Shown one piece after another: positions 8,886-18,821 of a stretch of DNA of 64,000 nt (within the stretch, counting starts at the first letter, position 1; every line of letters starts with the position of its first letter). The notes beneath the pieces were generated by a model. It was not told where the DNA came from, ran no database searches, and saw nothing but the letters and a program-made list of their open reading frames with translations. This DNA is from Rhodanobacteraceae bacterium. Lineage in GTDB: Bacteria; Pseudomonadota; Gammaproteobacteria; Xanthomonadales; Rhodanobacteraceae. The stretch spans positions 1 through 64,000 of the forward strand of contig JAACZU010000011.1 in assembly GCA_009996615.1 (NCBI GenBank). The letters are read 5' to 3'. A program made the position numbers and the translations under genes.

Positions 8886-10063
8886 GCCGGCACCCGGCGC
8901 GGTGCGGTGCAGGCCTCGGCGCGGGCCAGCGCCGCGGCGAGATCGGCGCACAGGTCGGCGCCGTCCTCGATGCCGACCGACACGCGCAGCAGCGCGTCGC
9001 CGATGCCGGCCGCGCGGCGCGCCTCGGGCGCCATCGACGCATGCGTCATCGTCGCCGGGTGTGCGATCAGGCTCTCGACGCCGCCGAGCGATTCGGCCAG
9101 CGAGAAGTAGCGCAGGCCGGCAAGGAATGCCTCGATCGCGGCGACGCCGCCGGCCAGTTCGAAGCTCAGCATCGCGCCGAAGCCGTCCTGCTGGCGCGCC
9201 GCCAGCGCGTGCCCCGGATGCGTCGGCAGGCCCGGCCAGTACACGCGCGTGACCGCCGGATGCCCGTCGAGCAACGCGGCGATGCGCGCGGCGTTCTCCT
9301 CGTGCGCGCGCAGGCGCGGCAGCAGCGTGCGCAGGCCGCGCAGGGTCAGGAAGCTGTCGAACGGCGCGCCGGTCAGACCGAGGCAGTTCGCCCACCACGC
9401 CAGCTCGCGCGCGGTATCGGCGTCCTTGGCGATGACCGCGCCGCCGACCACGTCGCTGTGGCCGTTGATGTACTTCGTGGTCGAGTGCACGACGAGGTCG
9501 GCGCCGATCGTCAGCGGCTGCTGCAGCGCCGGCGACAGGAACGTGTTGTCGACCACGCAGCGCGCGCCGGCCGCATGCGCGGCCTGCGCGACGTGGCGCA
9601 CGTCGGTGATGCGCAGCAGCGGGTTCGACGGCGTCTCGATCCAGACCAGATCCGGCCGCTGCGCGAGCGCGGCGCCGAGCCGGGCCGGATCGGTCAGGTC
9701 GGCGAAGACGACATCGAAGCGGCCTTTCCTCGCCCACGCGTCGAGCAGGCGCCAAGTTCCGCCGTAGCAATCGTGCGCGGCGAGCACGCGGCCGCCGCGC
9801 GGCACCAATTCGAGCGCCAGCGCGACCGCGGCCATGCCACTGGCGGTCACGACCGCGCCGGCGCCCTGCTCCAACTCGGCCAGCGCGTGCGCGAGCTGGT
9901 CGCGCGTCGGATTGCCGCTGCGCGAATAGTCGTATGGGCGCTTGCGCGCGAAACCGTCGAACGTGTAGTTCGTGCTCAGGTGCAGCGGCGGCACGACCGC
10001 GCCATGCTGGGTGTCCGATTCGATGCCGGCGCGCACGGCGCGCGTACAGGGGGCGGGGGTCAT
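8882..10063 (-). CDS. metB: Cystathionine gamma-synthase or related PLP-dependent Cys/Met enzyme
   Basis: This enzyme joins activated homoserine to cysteine, giving cystathionine (or to sulfide, giving homocysteine). The 393 residues fit the Cys/Met metabolism PLP family. Motifs include YSRSGNPTRDQL, the HDCYGGT segment, the PLP-contacting aspartate in VDNTFLSP, and the Schiff-base lysine K197 in HSTTKYINGHSD. The ATG at 10063 was preferred over the upstream ATG at 10093 because GGAG sits 6 bases before it and it follows the metX stop by one base. Sequence alone does not separate cystathionine gamma-synthase from O-succinylhomoserine sulfhydrylase. Position between metX and hom supports either role. 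Confidence 0.88.
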   Translation of the reverse strand: MTPAPCTRAVRAGIESDTQHGAVVPPLHLSTNYTFDGFARKRPYDYSRSGNPTRDQLAHALAELEQGAGAVVTASGMAAVALALELVPRGGRVLAAHDCYGGTWRLLDAWARKGRFDVVFADLTDPARLGAALAQRPDLVWIETPSNPLLRITDVRHVAQAAHAAGARCVVDNTFLSPALQQPLTIGADLVVHSTTKYINGHSDVVGGAVIAKDADTARELAWWANCLGLTGAPFDSFLTLRGLRTLLPRLRAHEENAARIAALLDGHPAVTRVYWPGLPTHPGHALAARQQDGFGAMLSFELAGGVAAIEAFLAGLRYFSLAESLGGVESLIAHPATMTHASMAPEARRAAGIGDALLRVSVGIEDGADLCADLAAALARAEACTAPRRVPA

Positions 10064-10064
10064 C

Positions 10065-11099
10065 TCAAGCTCCAAGGGTGGGCAGGGCTTCACGCAGCAG
10101 TGCCTCGATCTGTGCTGGTTCCTTCAGGAATGCGTCGTGGCCGTAGCGCGAATCGATCACGTGCAAGCTGGCGGCGGCACCACAGCGCCGCTGCAGCTCG
10201 CACAGATCGGCCAGCGGCACGACGCGGTCGGAGGCGATGCCGACCAGTGTGGTCGGCACGCGTACGGCCTCCGGCGCGAGCGCGTGCAGGTCGATCGATT
10301 CGGACAAGGCGAGAAAGCGCTCGGCGCCGCAGCGCGCGACGAAACGCGCACCGGCCGCCTGCAGCCAGGCCTCCTCGCCGAAGCGAAAGCGCGCGCCGTC
10401 GAACGCCGGTGCCGCGGCGCAGCGTTCGGCGAACTCGCGCTCGCCGCGATAGGTCGTCATGGCGAGGCGGCGCGCGAGATCGAGCCCGGCCGCGGCATCG
10501 CCGAAGCGCGCGCCGAGGCGCACGATCTCGCGCTGCAGGTTGCGCACGGCGATGCTGAGCGGATGCGCGCGATGCGCGCCGGCGATCGCGACCAGGCGGC
10601 CGAGCCGCGCCGGATGGCGCGCGGCGAACGCAAGCCCGACCATCGCGCCGTAGGACGCGCCGACGAACGCGAGCGCCTGCCGGACACCGAGCGCGTCCAG
10701 CAGTGCCGCCAGCGCATCGGCCTGGTCCTCGCTGCCGACCGCCAGCGCGTCGCCGAGGTCGGCGCGTTCGAGCCAGTCGATCGACAGCACGCGACAACGC
10801 ACGGTATCGATCGCGCGGCCGGCACCGACCTGCGCATCCCACCAGCCCGTCCTGTCGGCATGGGTTGCCACGTGGCGATCGGCGGAGATGCCGCCCTGCA
10901 CGATAACGAGCGGCGCGTCGGCAGCGCCGTACAGTGCCCAGCGCACGCGCACGTCGCGCGCACGGCCGGCGTACTTCGGTGTCAGGCGCACGCTGCGTTC
11001 ACCGAGCGCATCGGCCCCGGCGCCAGTGACGGGAGCGCCGGGCGAGTCCGGAAAGCGGTCGAATTCGGCGAGCGAGGCGGCGGCGGAATGCAAGGTCAT
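10065..11099 (-). CDS. metX: Homoserine O-acyltransferase (MetX family, probably succinyl-transferring)
   Basis: This enzyme activates homoserine by acylation, the entry step of methionine synthesis. The protein has 344 residues with an alpha/beta-hydrolase fold. The nucleophile elbow is GASYGAM (S149), and the catalytic histidine lies in SRYGHDAFLKE near the C-terminus. Family members in Xanthomonas-type bacteria have been reported to use succinyl-CoA despite the MetX fold. The acyl donor here is inferred. The ATG at 11099 has AGGAG upstream. That Shine-Dalgarno sequence is half of a perfect hairpin, and a SAM-I riboswitch precedes it, so expression should fall when S-adenosylmethionine is plentiful. 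Confidence 0.9.
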   Translation of the reverse strand: MTLHSAAASLAEFDRFPDSPGAPVTGAGADALGERSVRLTPKYAGRARDVRVRWALYGAADAPLVIVQGGISADRHVATHADRTGWWDAQVGAGRAIDTVRCRVLSIDWLERADLGDALAVGSEDQADALAALLDALGVRQALAFVGASYGAMVGLAFAARHPARLGRLVAIAGAHRAHPLSIAVRNLQREIVRLGARFGDAAAGLDLARRLAMTTYRGEREFAERCAAAPAFDGARFRFGEEAWLQAAGARFVARCGAERFLALSESIDLHALAPEAVRVPTTLVGIASDRVVPLADLCELQRRCGAAASLHVIDSRYGHDAFLKEPAQIEALLREALPTLGA

Positions 11100-11101
11100 C
11101 G

Positions 11102-11138
11102 CGGTTCTCCTGATGCGCCCATCGGCCGTGGAGAACCG
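11102..11138 (-). promoter_or_regulatory. Hairpin sequestering the metX ribosome binding site
   Basis: On the minus strand CGGTTCTCC (11138-11130) and GGAGAACCG (11110-11102) form a perfect 9-bp stem with a 19-base loop. The right arm contains the metX Shine-Dalgarno sequence. It lies between the SAM-I aptamer and the start codon, so it is the likely expression platform. No T-run follows, which favours control of translation over transcription termination. Confidence 0.75.
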
Positions 11139-11186
11139 GAAACGGATTGCCGCGCACGTCCGGCGCGACGCCGGCATCCGCTGCAA

Positions 11187-11307
11187 CTCATCTCTCGGTG
11201 GATCGCGCCCAGCGCGCGTCCCCGCGGGAGTTGGCACCTTGGCGGAGCGCGAACTCCGCAGGTTGCCCCGGCGTCGAAGGGCCTGTCCCTCAGCCGGTCT
11301 TGATGAG
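11187..11307 (-). ncRNA. SAM-I (S-box) riboswitch
   Basis: Read on the minus strand, the element begins CTCATCAAGACC, continues with GAGGGACAGGCCC and GCCGGGGCAACC, then has a hairpin and CCAAGGTGCCAACTCC, and ends GAGAGATGAG. P1 pairs CTCATC with GATGAG. This is the conserved order of the SAM-I aptamer (AGGGA..GGCCC, GGCAACC, GGTGCCAA-CC). It starts a few bases after the predicted transcription start and lies 87 bases before the metX start codon. Confidence 0.95.
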
Positions 11308-11317
11308 CAGTGCGCGC

Positions 11318-11346
11318 ACTCTAGCGACGAGTCGCCAATGCGTCAA
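11318..11346 (-). promoter_or_regulatory. Promoter of metX-metB-hom
   Basis: On the minus strand -35 TTGACG (11341-11346) and -10 TAGAGT (11318-11323) are exactly 17 bases apart. The predicted start near 11311 falls just before the riboswitch P1 stem. Confidence 0.75.
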
Positions 11347-11347
11347 T

Positions 11348-11371
11348 AGACGTTTAGACGTCCAGCCGTCT
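11348..11371. promoter_or_regulatory. Three tandem met boxes (MetJ operator)
   Basis: Three contiguous 8-bp units, AGACGTTT, AGACGTCC and AGCCGTCT, each match the palindromic MetJ consensus AGACGTCT at 7 of 8 positions. They abut the -35 of the metX promoter. MetJ dimers bind tandem met boxes cooperatively in enterobacteria. A clear metJ gene lies at 28438-28887 in this window, which makes the assignment strong. Confidence 0.8.
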
Positions 11372-11574
11372 TAAATCGAAATTCGACACCCCACATCCAC
11401 GACAACGAACGGGATAGGACGACCGATCCGCCTGCGGCCATCGGCATGCGATCGGTTCGGCGCGAGGATTGGCATTACCCGAAGGACGGCCCGATACGGG
11501 ACGATGATGCCCCGCCCGACCCCGCCTCTCGCCTCAGCGCCCTCAGCAGCGTCTGAACGCCGACCCGCGCCTGC
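11372..11574. other. Intergenic sequence between met boxes and prfC promoter
   Basis: Nothing is recognised here beyond flanking regulatory DNA of the divergent metX and prfC transcription units. Confidence 0.4.
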
Positions 11575-11580
11575 TATAAT
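11575..11580 (+). promoter_or_regulatory. Extended -10 promoter element of prfC
   Basis: TGCTATAAT gives a perfect TATAAT with the extended TG element, 31 bases before the prfC ATG. No good -35 is seen, which is acceptable for an extended -10 promoter. Confidence 0.6.
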
Positions 11581-11610
11581 TGACTGTTTTTCCTCGCCCT
11601 ACCCCACGTC

Positions 11611-13215
<1,605 letters not shown>

Positions 13216-13220
13216 AAACG

Positions 13221-13248
13221 CGAACGCCCGGGCAAGCCCGGGCGTTCG
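13221..13248. terminator. Convergent terminator between prfC and the anti-sigma gene
   Basis: CGAACGCCCGGGC/GCCCGGGCGTTCG forms a perfect 13-bp stem with a 2-base centre. On the minus strand the stem is followed by CGTTTT, so intrinsic termination is most likely for the leftward transcript. It can also serve prfC. Confidence 0.75.
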
Positions 13249-13272
13249 ATCGATCGTGCTCGAAGGCGCCGG

Positions 13273-13806
13273 CTAGCTGCCGAAGCCGCCGCGGAACAGC
13301 TCGTCGCCGCCATGCCCCGACGCATGCGCACCGGCCGGCTCGGCCGAGGCGAAGATGCGGTCGCGCGTGGTGAAGATGCGATCCGGCCGCACAACCGACT
13401 GCGATGCGGCCGCGACGTCGTCCCACTGCTTGGCGCGCTCGCCGTGCCAGATGCCCACGACACCGAGCGCGACGGCGAGGCAGGCGGCGAGGCCACCGGC
13501 CCAGCGCAGCGGATGCGCGACGCGGCGCGGTGCGGCGGCGTGATGGCGCACGCTGCGCGGGCGCAGCGGGTGCGCGCCACGGCGCGTGGCCGTGACGTCG
13601 GCCGCCAGCGCCTCGGAATCGGCCTGCAGCGCGCGCAGCATCCGCGCCAAGTCGGCGTGCGCCGGCGATGCCGCCAGCTGTGTGGCGATGGTTTCGCACG
13701 GCGCTTCGCCGGCGAGCGCGTCGACCAGCTCGGCCGCATCCACGGCCGGCGCGGGACGCGCCAGGGCCAGGCGTCGATACAGGCGGGAAAGCGACATCTC
13801 GTTCAT
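13273..13806 (-). CDS. Membrane protein, probable anti-sigma factor
   Basis: This 177-residue protein has a cytoplasmic N-terminal region of about 100 residues, a single membrane segment (WAGGLAACLAVALGVVGIW) near the middle, and a periplasmic tail of about 55 residues rich in Asp/Arg/Gly. The start is 4 bp after the stop of the ECF sigma gene. An upstream ATG at 13827 would overlap that gene. Order and topology suggest an anti-sigma factor. No family signature such as a zinc motif is seen. Confidence 0.65.
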   Translation of the reverse strand: MNEMSLSRLYRRLALARPAPAVDAAELVDALAGEAPCETIATQLAASPAHADLARMLRALQADSEALAADVTATRRGAHPLRPRSVRHHAAAPRRVAHPLRWAGGLAACLAVALGVVGIWHGERAKQWDDVAAASQSVVRPDRIFTTRDRIFASAEPAGAHASGHGGDELFRGGFGS

Positions 13807-13810
13807 GGCG

Positions 13811-14365
13811 TCAGTCTTCAAAGTCACCGTAACCCAATTCGCGCAGGCGGGCCTTCAGCTCCTCCAGCCCGCGCGACACCAGTTTTCGCGCCGCCTCGGC
13901 CGAGGCAATCCCGGCCAGATCGGCGATCTCCTGCAGCGAAAAGCCCTGCAGGTGCAGCGTGATCGGCAAACGCCGCCGCTGCGGAATCTCGTTCAGGCAG
14001 CGCTCCAGCCCCTGCATCGACTCGGCGTCGCCAGCGCTGCGGTCGGGGCCGACCGCCGGTTCGCCGAAATCGAACGCCTCGTCCTCCTCCTCCGGCAGTG
14101 GCTCCGCCGCACGGACCTCGGCGCGCCGCAGCGCATCGATGACCGTGCTCGCAACCACCCGCTGCACATAAGACGCATGAAAGGCCCCGGACCGGTCACG
14201 CTCGATCGCCCGCCACAGCCGGATGCGCACTTCCTGCTCGACGTCGGCCGGATCGACCCCGTGCCGGTCCAGCCGATAGGTCGTCAGCAGCGCCTTTACC
14301 CGCGCGCCATAGGTACGGAACAACTCTTCCAGGCGGGCGTGGGTGGGGTCGACGGGATTGGCCAT
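13811..14365 (-). CDS. ECF (sigma-70 family) RNA polymerase sigma factor
   Basis: This is a 184-residue sigma factor. Region 2 spans about residues 10-80, with VDPADVEQEVRIRLWRAIER. Region 4 spans about 120-175, with LNEIPQRRRLPITLHLQGFSLQEIADLAGIAS in shortened form, ending in the recognition helix and an acidic tail. An acidic linker (PEEEDEAFDFGE) separates the two domains. It is followed by the membrane anti-sigma candidate. It is not closely similar to the other ECF factor at 5.6 kb, so the window carries two independent ECF/membrane-partner pairs. Confidence 0.87.
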   Translation of the reverse strand: MANPVDPTHARLEELFRTYGARVKALLTTYRLDRHGVDPADVEQEVRIRLWRAIERDRSGAFHASYVQRVVASTVIDALRRAEVRAAEPLPEEEDEAFDFGEPAVGPDRSAGDAESMQGLERCLNEIPQRRRLPITLHLQGFSLQEIADLAGIASAEAARKLVSRGLEELKARLRELGYGDFED

Positions 14366-14615
14366 GAAGGGGACGGTACAAGGGGATCGCTATGCTCCCC
14401 GACTCGCCGCGGCCGCGCAATGGCGCTTCGGCGCGATACGCCGGCCTGCCTTCGGGCCGCGTCCATGAACGCCGGCGGAAGCCCGCGGTTGATTGAAGAG
14501 TGCGGCATGGATGGCCGCGGCGGACGCACCGAAGCGACGACTGCAAGCTGGCAACGCATTGCGCCGAAGCAGCGGCGATCCAGGACGATCGCGGAAGTGA
14601 ATCCGCCCAAAAAGA

Positions 14616-14639
14616 CAACGGCCCCGTTGCCGGGGCCGT
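14616..14639 (-). terminator. Intrinsic terminator of the TonB-dependent receptor gene
   Basis: AACGGCCCCG/CGGGGCCGTT forms a perfect 10-bp stem with a 4-base loop, followed on the minus strand by GTCTTTTT. It starts 25 bases past the receptor stop codon. Confidence 0.9.
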
Positions 14640-14663
14640 TGAAGGACGAACTGCCGCTGTCGC

Positions 14664-17612
14664 TTAGAACTTCTGCGTGTAACGCAGGTAGTAGAAGCGA
14701 CCGATGTCGAAACCACCGTAGTACGAGAAGTTCGAGTTCGGCTGCGAGTACAGGTTCGGACCGACGTGGTTGAACACGTTGTTGGCACCGACCGCCACCG
14801 AAGCGTTCCACGGCGCGTTCCAGCGGACCTGCAGGTCGTGGAACGTGTTGGCGCCCGAGCGATTCACGGCGCGAGCACCCGTATCCGGCGAAACGTAGTC
14901 CGGCATGTTGCACTCGGCCGCGAACGAGCAGCGCTCGGTGATGCTCGAGTAGTAACGCGTCGTCCAGGTCGCACCGAAGTCGCCGAGCGTCCAGTCGAGG
15001 CTGGCGTTCGAACGCATGCGGAAGTTCGAGCCGCGGCCGGTGTAGACCTCGATGGTCTCGGCGTCGTCGGTCGGCTTGACGTTCAGGTGGGAGACGTAGG
15101 TCGTATCCCAGCGGATCGCGAAGCGGCCGAACGAGAACTCCGGCAGACGGTAGTTGACGCCCAGGTCGTAACCTTCGGTGTCGACCCAGCCCTTGTTGGC
15201 CAGGCCGTACAGGAAGTAGTTGACGACGCCGTTCGCATCACGCGTGAAGTACGTCGATGCGCAGCGGGCAACGATGCCACGGTCGTAGCAGTCGTCCAGG
15301 ATGTCCTGCACCGAGTCGGACGAGATCGCGTGGTTGATGCGGATGCGGTACCAGTCCAGGCTCACGTCCAGGCCGGACAGCCAGCTCGGGCTGTACACCA
15401 CGCCCAGCGTCTTGCTGGTCGCCGTCTCCGGCTGCAGCGCCGGATTCGCGCCGCTCAGGAACGAAATGCCGGTCTGGCACGGATAGGTCGAGCACGGCAC
15501 GCCGCCCTGGCCGATCTGGTGGTAGTCGGCCGGAGCATGCGGGATGCCCGCGCCCGACGCGCAGCGCGCGGCGACCGCCGGGTTGCGCGAGGCCGAGCCC
15601 TGCACCGTGTCGCACGGATCGGTGTAGTACTCGAACGAGCCGCTCAGGCCGCCGTAGAGGTCGGCGATCGTCGGCGCGCGGAAGCCCTGCGCGTAGTTGC
15701 CACGGACCATCAGGTCATCGATCGGCTTCCAGGTCAGGCTGAACTTGCCGTTCGTGGTGTTGCCGAACGAGGAGTAGTCCGAGAAGCGGCCCGCGACGTT
15801 GAAGGACAGCTCCTTGGCCAGCGGCATGTCCTTCAGGACCGGCACGTCGACTTCGAGGTAGTACTCGTCGACCGAGTAGCCGCCGCCGGTCGGACCCGCC
15901 GACAGGTTCGTGCTCAGGCCCGACTGCGCGAACGCGTCCGGCACGTAGCTGCCGGTCTCGTTGCGGTGCTCGTAACCCGCCGCAACGCCGACGTCGCCGG
16001 CCGGCAGCGTGAACACCGAACCGGTGATGTTCGCGCTGTAGTCGACGCTCTTGGTACGGCCGGTCGAGTTGTAGTACGGGAACAGGTACTGCTGCAGCTC
16101 GCGGGTGGTCGACAGCGAGCCCGCACCGCCCTGGCCGTACGGAATCATCGGATTCCACGGCACGCACTGGCCCGGTGCCGAACCGTACGGGATCGGGTTG
16201 TCCGGCGTGCCGCAGGTCACCAGGCCGGTGCCCGGATCAAGGAACGACGGGCCAAGCGCGCCGGTCAGCGCGGTCAGGCTGAAGTCGCCGTGGTTGATCT
16301 TCAGCAGGTCGTTGGTGTTGACGTAGCCGCCGACGTCCCAGTTGAACGTGCGGTCGCCGATGTTGAAGTTGCCTTCCAGCGTGCCGGAGATGCGGTAGGT
16401 CGACAGGTCGCTCTTCGTCGTGCGCGGCACTTCCCAGCCACGACGGTAGAAGTAGACGTCCTCGCCCCACGGGTTGTAGTAGCTGTCGGCCGACAGGCCG
16501 ATCGCCGCCGCATTCGGACCGAGCCACGGCAGCGCGAACGCCGGCTGGAACGGATAGCCCGCGATCTGCTGCTGCGTCGTGCGCTTGTTGTACAGGATGT
16601 CGGTCGAGAACTTGATGTTGTCGGTGATGTTGTAGTCACCGCTGACGAACAGCGACTTACGCTCGATGCCGGTCTGCAGGAACATCTGCTCGTTCGGGTT
16701 CGAGCGATCGCTGATGGCGCCGTTCGTGTTGGTGCCGTGGTACTGGTCCGGGCCGCCGAACGGATTGCCACCCGGGTTCAGCGTGCAGGCGCCGATCGGG
16801 CTCTGCGCCTGGCCGGGGCAGGAGCCCGGCGGCAGGAAGAACGCGCCCCACTGGGAGACGATCGACCAGCCGGTGGTCGGGTGGTCGGCGGTGCTGCCGT
16901 AGGCGCTGAACGGACGATCCTTGGCCCACACCGGATCTTCCTTCGAGTACTCGGCGCCGAACGTGATCGAGCCACGGTCGTTGTGCGAGCCGAAGGTCAT
17001 GCTGTAGGTCTGCTTGGCGCCGTCGTCCTCGTCGAACTGGCCGACGTAGGCGCTCGCCTCGGCACCATCATAGTTCTTGCGCGTGATGACGTTGACCACG
17101 CCCGCGATCGCGTCGGAGCCGTAGATCGCCGAGGCGCCGTCCTTGAGGACTTCGATGCGCTCGATGGCGGCCATCGGCACCTGCGACAGGTCCTGCAGGC
17201 CGTCGGTGGTCGCACCCAGGCGCTTGCCGTTCAGCAGCACCAGCGTGCGATTCGCGCCGAGGTTGCGCAGGTCGACGTAGTAGCCGCCGACGCTCTCGCC
17301 CGAAGCCAGCGCATCCGCGCGGCTGATCGCCGGCGAGCCCGCCTCGGAGAGGTTCTGCAGGATGTCGGCGACCGACGAGAAGCCCTGGTGCTCGATCGCG
17401 GCGCGGTCGAGCACGATGATCGGCTGCGCGGTTTCGACGTCCGCCTTGCGGATGCGCGAACCGGTGACCGTGACGGTTTCCAGCTGCTGGTTGACCGGTG
17501 CGTCCTGCGCGAACGCCGGCGTCGCGACCTGCGCGAGCGCCAACGTGACACCGGCGACGCCGGCGCCGCCGAGTGCGCGGCGGATCGCCTGTCGGAGCAG
17601 AGTATTGCTCAT
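14664..17612 (-). CDS. TonB-dependent outer-membrane receptor
   Basis: This 982-residue protein imports a substrate across the outer membrane using TonB energy. It has an N-terminal signal peptide ending ATPAFA-Q, a TonB-box-like region (LETVTVTGSRIRK), and a plug domain at about residues 50-170 with VLLNGKRL and IERIEVLKDGASAIYGSDAIAGV. A large beta-barrel ends in an aromatic C-terminal strand with final Phe (LRYTQKF). The ATG at 17612 has GGGAG 11 bases upstream. The frame stays open for 52 more codons but without coding character. The substrate is unknown. An AraC regulator directly upstream in the same direction may control it. Confidence 0.93.
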   Translation of the reverse strand: MSNTLLRQAIRRALGGAGVAGVTLALAQVATPAFAQDAPVNQQLETVTVTGSRIRKADVETAQPIIVLDRAAIEHQGFSSVADILQNLSEAGSPAISRADALASGESVGGYYVDLRNLGANRTLVLLNGKRLGATTDGLQDLSQVPMAAIERIEVLKDGASAIYGSDAIAGVVNVITRKNYDGAEASAYVGQFDEDDGAKQTYSMTFGSHNDRGSITFGAEYSKEDPVWAKDRPFSAYGSTADHPTTGWSIVSQWGAFFLPPGSCPGQAQSPIGACTLNPGGNPFGGPDQYHGTNTNGAISDRSNPNEQMFLQTGIERKSLFVSGDYNITDNIKFSTDILYNKRTTQQQIAGYPFQPAFALPWLGPNAAAIGLSADSYYNPWGEDVYFYRRGWEVPRTTKSDLSTYRISGTLEGNFNIGDRTFNWDVGGYVNTNDLLKINHGDFSLTALTGALGPSFLDPGTGLVTCGTPDNPIPYGSAPGQCVPWNPMIPYGQGGAGSLSTTRELQQYLFPYYNSTGRTKSVDYSANITGSVFTLPAGDVGVAAGYEHRNETGSYVPDAFAQSGLSTNLSAGPTGGGYSVDEYYLEVDVPVLKDMPLAKELSFNVAGRFSDYSSFGNTTNGKFSLTWKPIDDLMVRGNYAQGFRAPTIADLYGGLSGSFEYYTDPCDTVQGSASRNPAVAARCASGAGIPHAPADYHQIGQGGVPCSTYPCQTGISFLSGANPALQPETATSKTLGVVYSPSWLSGLDVSLDWYRIRINHAISSDSVQDILDDCYDRGIVARCASTYFTRDANGVVNYFLYGLANKGWVDTEGYDLGVNYRLPEFSFGRFAIRWDTTYVSHLNVKPTDDAETIEVYTGRGSNFRMRSNASLDWTLGDFGATWTTRYYSSITERCSFAAECNMPDYVSPDTGARAVNRSGANTFHDLQVRWNAPWNASVAVGANNVFNHVGPNLYSQPNSNFSYYGGFDIGRFYYLRYTQKF

Positions 17613-17712
17613 GTAGTTATATCTCCCGTCTGGAGTGGACATCGGCTGCAACAGCGCAACCGCTCGACTGGAACTTAAGAAAACGTGAAGGCCGTTCGTT
17701 GCCGTGGACGGG

Positions 17713-18618
17713 TCAGCCGAGTTGCCGTAATTGCGCGTTCGCCAAAACGACTCGCGCGGGGCCGGCACGACGCATCGCGCCGGCAGTCACGCCGAAGCGC
17801 TGGCGGAACAGGCGCGAGAACGCGCAGCGGTTCTCGAAGCCGCTGGCCAGCGCGATCTCGGCCACCGACAAAGGACTGACCCGCAGCAGGCGGCGCGCGC
17901 GCTCCAGCCGCAGGCGCACCAGGTAGGCGTGTGGCGTCTCACCATAGGCGGAGCGGAACGCGCGGATGAAATGCCAGGGCGAGTAGCTCGCCATCGCTGC
18001 CAGCGCATCGTTGTCGATGTCCAGGTGGCAGTTGGACGCCAGGTGCAGGCGCACCCGCTGCAGGCGCACGAAGACCTGCCGGCGCTGCGCGTAGGTGCGG
18101 CCCGGGCAACGCGCGATCGCCTCGGCGAACCCCGCCTGCAGAGCCAGGATGCGGTCGATCACCGCGTGCGCGGCGCTGTCGGCCGAGCCCGTGGCCGCCG
18201 CCCGCGCCAGCGCGATCGCACTGCGCCGCAGGTCGCGATCGGCCAGGTGCCGTGCGGGCACCAGCAGCGGCTCCAGGCTCGGCATTTCGATCAGGTCACC
18301 GATCGCCCGGCGCCACCCCGCCCGCGTGCCGAGCAGGGCGACCCACGCCGCGTTGCCTCGACCGATCGCCTGCACGCGGCCGTCCGCCTCGGTGATCCAC
18401 GCCTCGCCGGAATAGGCCAGCGTGTCGGCCCCCGGGCCGAGCTGCACGCGCCCACGCAACGGGATCCACAAGCCACCGACCGGCGCATCGACGCGCAGGA
18501 CGCAGCCGCGCCCGCCACCGCTGACGACGGCAATCGCCGGTTCGCCTCCCGCCTGCAACTGCCTTTCGGAGAGATCGAGGCTGGCGCCGTGCGCCAGGCG
18601 ATGGGATACGAGGAGCAT
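17713..18618 (-). CDS. AraC family transcriptional regulator
   Basis: This 301-residue regulator has an N-terminal beta-rich sensing region (about 1-190) and a C-terminal double helix-turn-helix AraC domain (about 200-290). The DNA-binding part includes SYSPWHFIRAFRSAYGETPHAYLVRLRLERARRLL in shortened form, and SVAEIALASGFENRCAFSRLFR. The gene lies 100 bp upstream of the TonB receptor on the same strand, so regulation of that receptor is plausible. The inducer cannot be read from the sequence. Confidence 0.9.
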   Translation of the reverse strand: MLLVSHRLAHGASLDLSERQLQAGGEPAIAVVSGGGRGCVLRVDAPVGGLWIPLRGRVQLGPGADTLAYSGEAWITEADGRVQAIGRGNAAWVALLGTRAGWRRAIGDLIEMPSLEPLLVPARHLADRDLRRSAIALARAAATGSADSAAHAVIDRILALQAGFAEAIARCPGRTYAQRRQVFVRLQRVRLHLASNCHLDIDNDALAAMASYSPWHFIRAFRSAYGETPHAYLVRLRLERARRLLRVSPLSVAEIALASGFENRCAFSRLFRQRFGVTAGAMRRAGPARVVLANAQLRQLG

Positions 18619-18684
18619 GCGACCTCCGCAATGACGGGCAAGGCCGCTTAGATAAGGGGCCAGTCACGCGGGGTCAGGAGATCG

Positions 18685-18712
18685 TCCGGAATTCGCTCTG
18701 AAAAATTCCGGA
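18685..18712. promoter_or_regulatory. Inverted repeat upstream of the AraC gene
   Basis: TCCGGAATT and AATTCCGGA (18685-18693 and 18704-18712) form a perfect 9-bp inverted repeat with a 10-base centre, 67 bp before the AraC-family start codon. It could be an operator. No binding protein can be named. Confidence 0.5.
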
Positions 18713-18793
18713 GGAAATTATGATTCCTTGCGAATCAGTAAATTACACGAACCCACACCGCACCTGGCTGGCAGGTCGGCTGGCGAAAAATGA

Positions 18794-18821
18794 CGGACTC
18801 CGGGTCCCGATCCGGAGTCCG
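18794..18821 (-). terminator. Strong intrinsic terminator
   Basis: CGGACTCCGG/CCGGAGTCCG forms a 10-bp stem with an 8-base loop, followed on the minus strand by TCATTTTT. It lies about 250 bases past the stop codon of the winged-helix/TolB gene, farther than usual, so it may end that transcript or a short independent RNA. Confidence 0.8.

Noticed and set aside
14766-17678. 970-codon plus-strand ORF opposite the TonB receptor
   Set aside because: It is a shadow frame. The minus strand carries a full TonB-dependent receptor with signal peptide, plug and barrel end.
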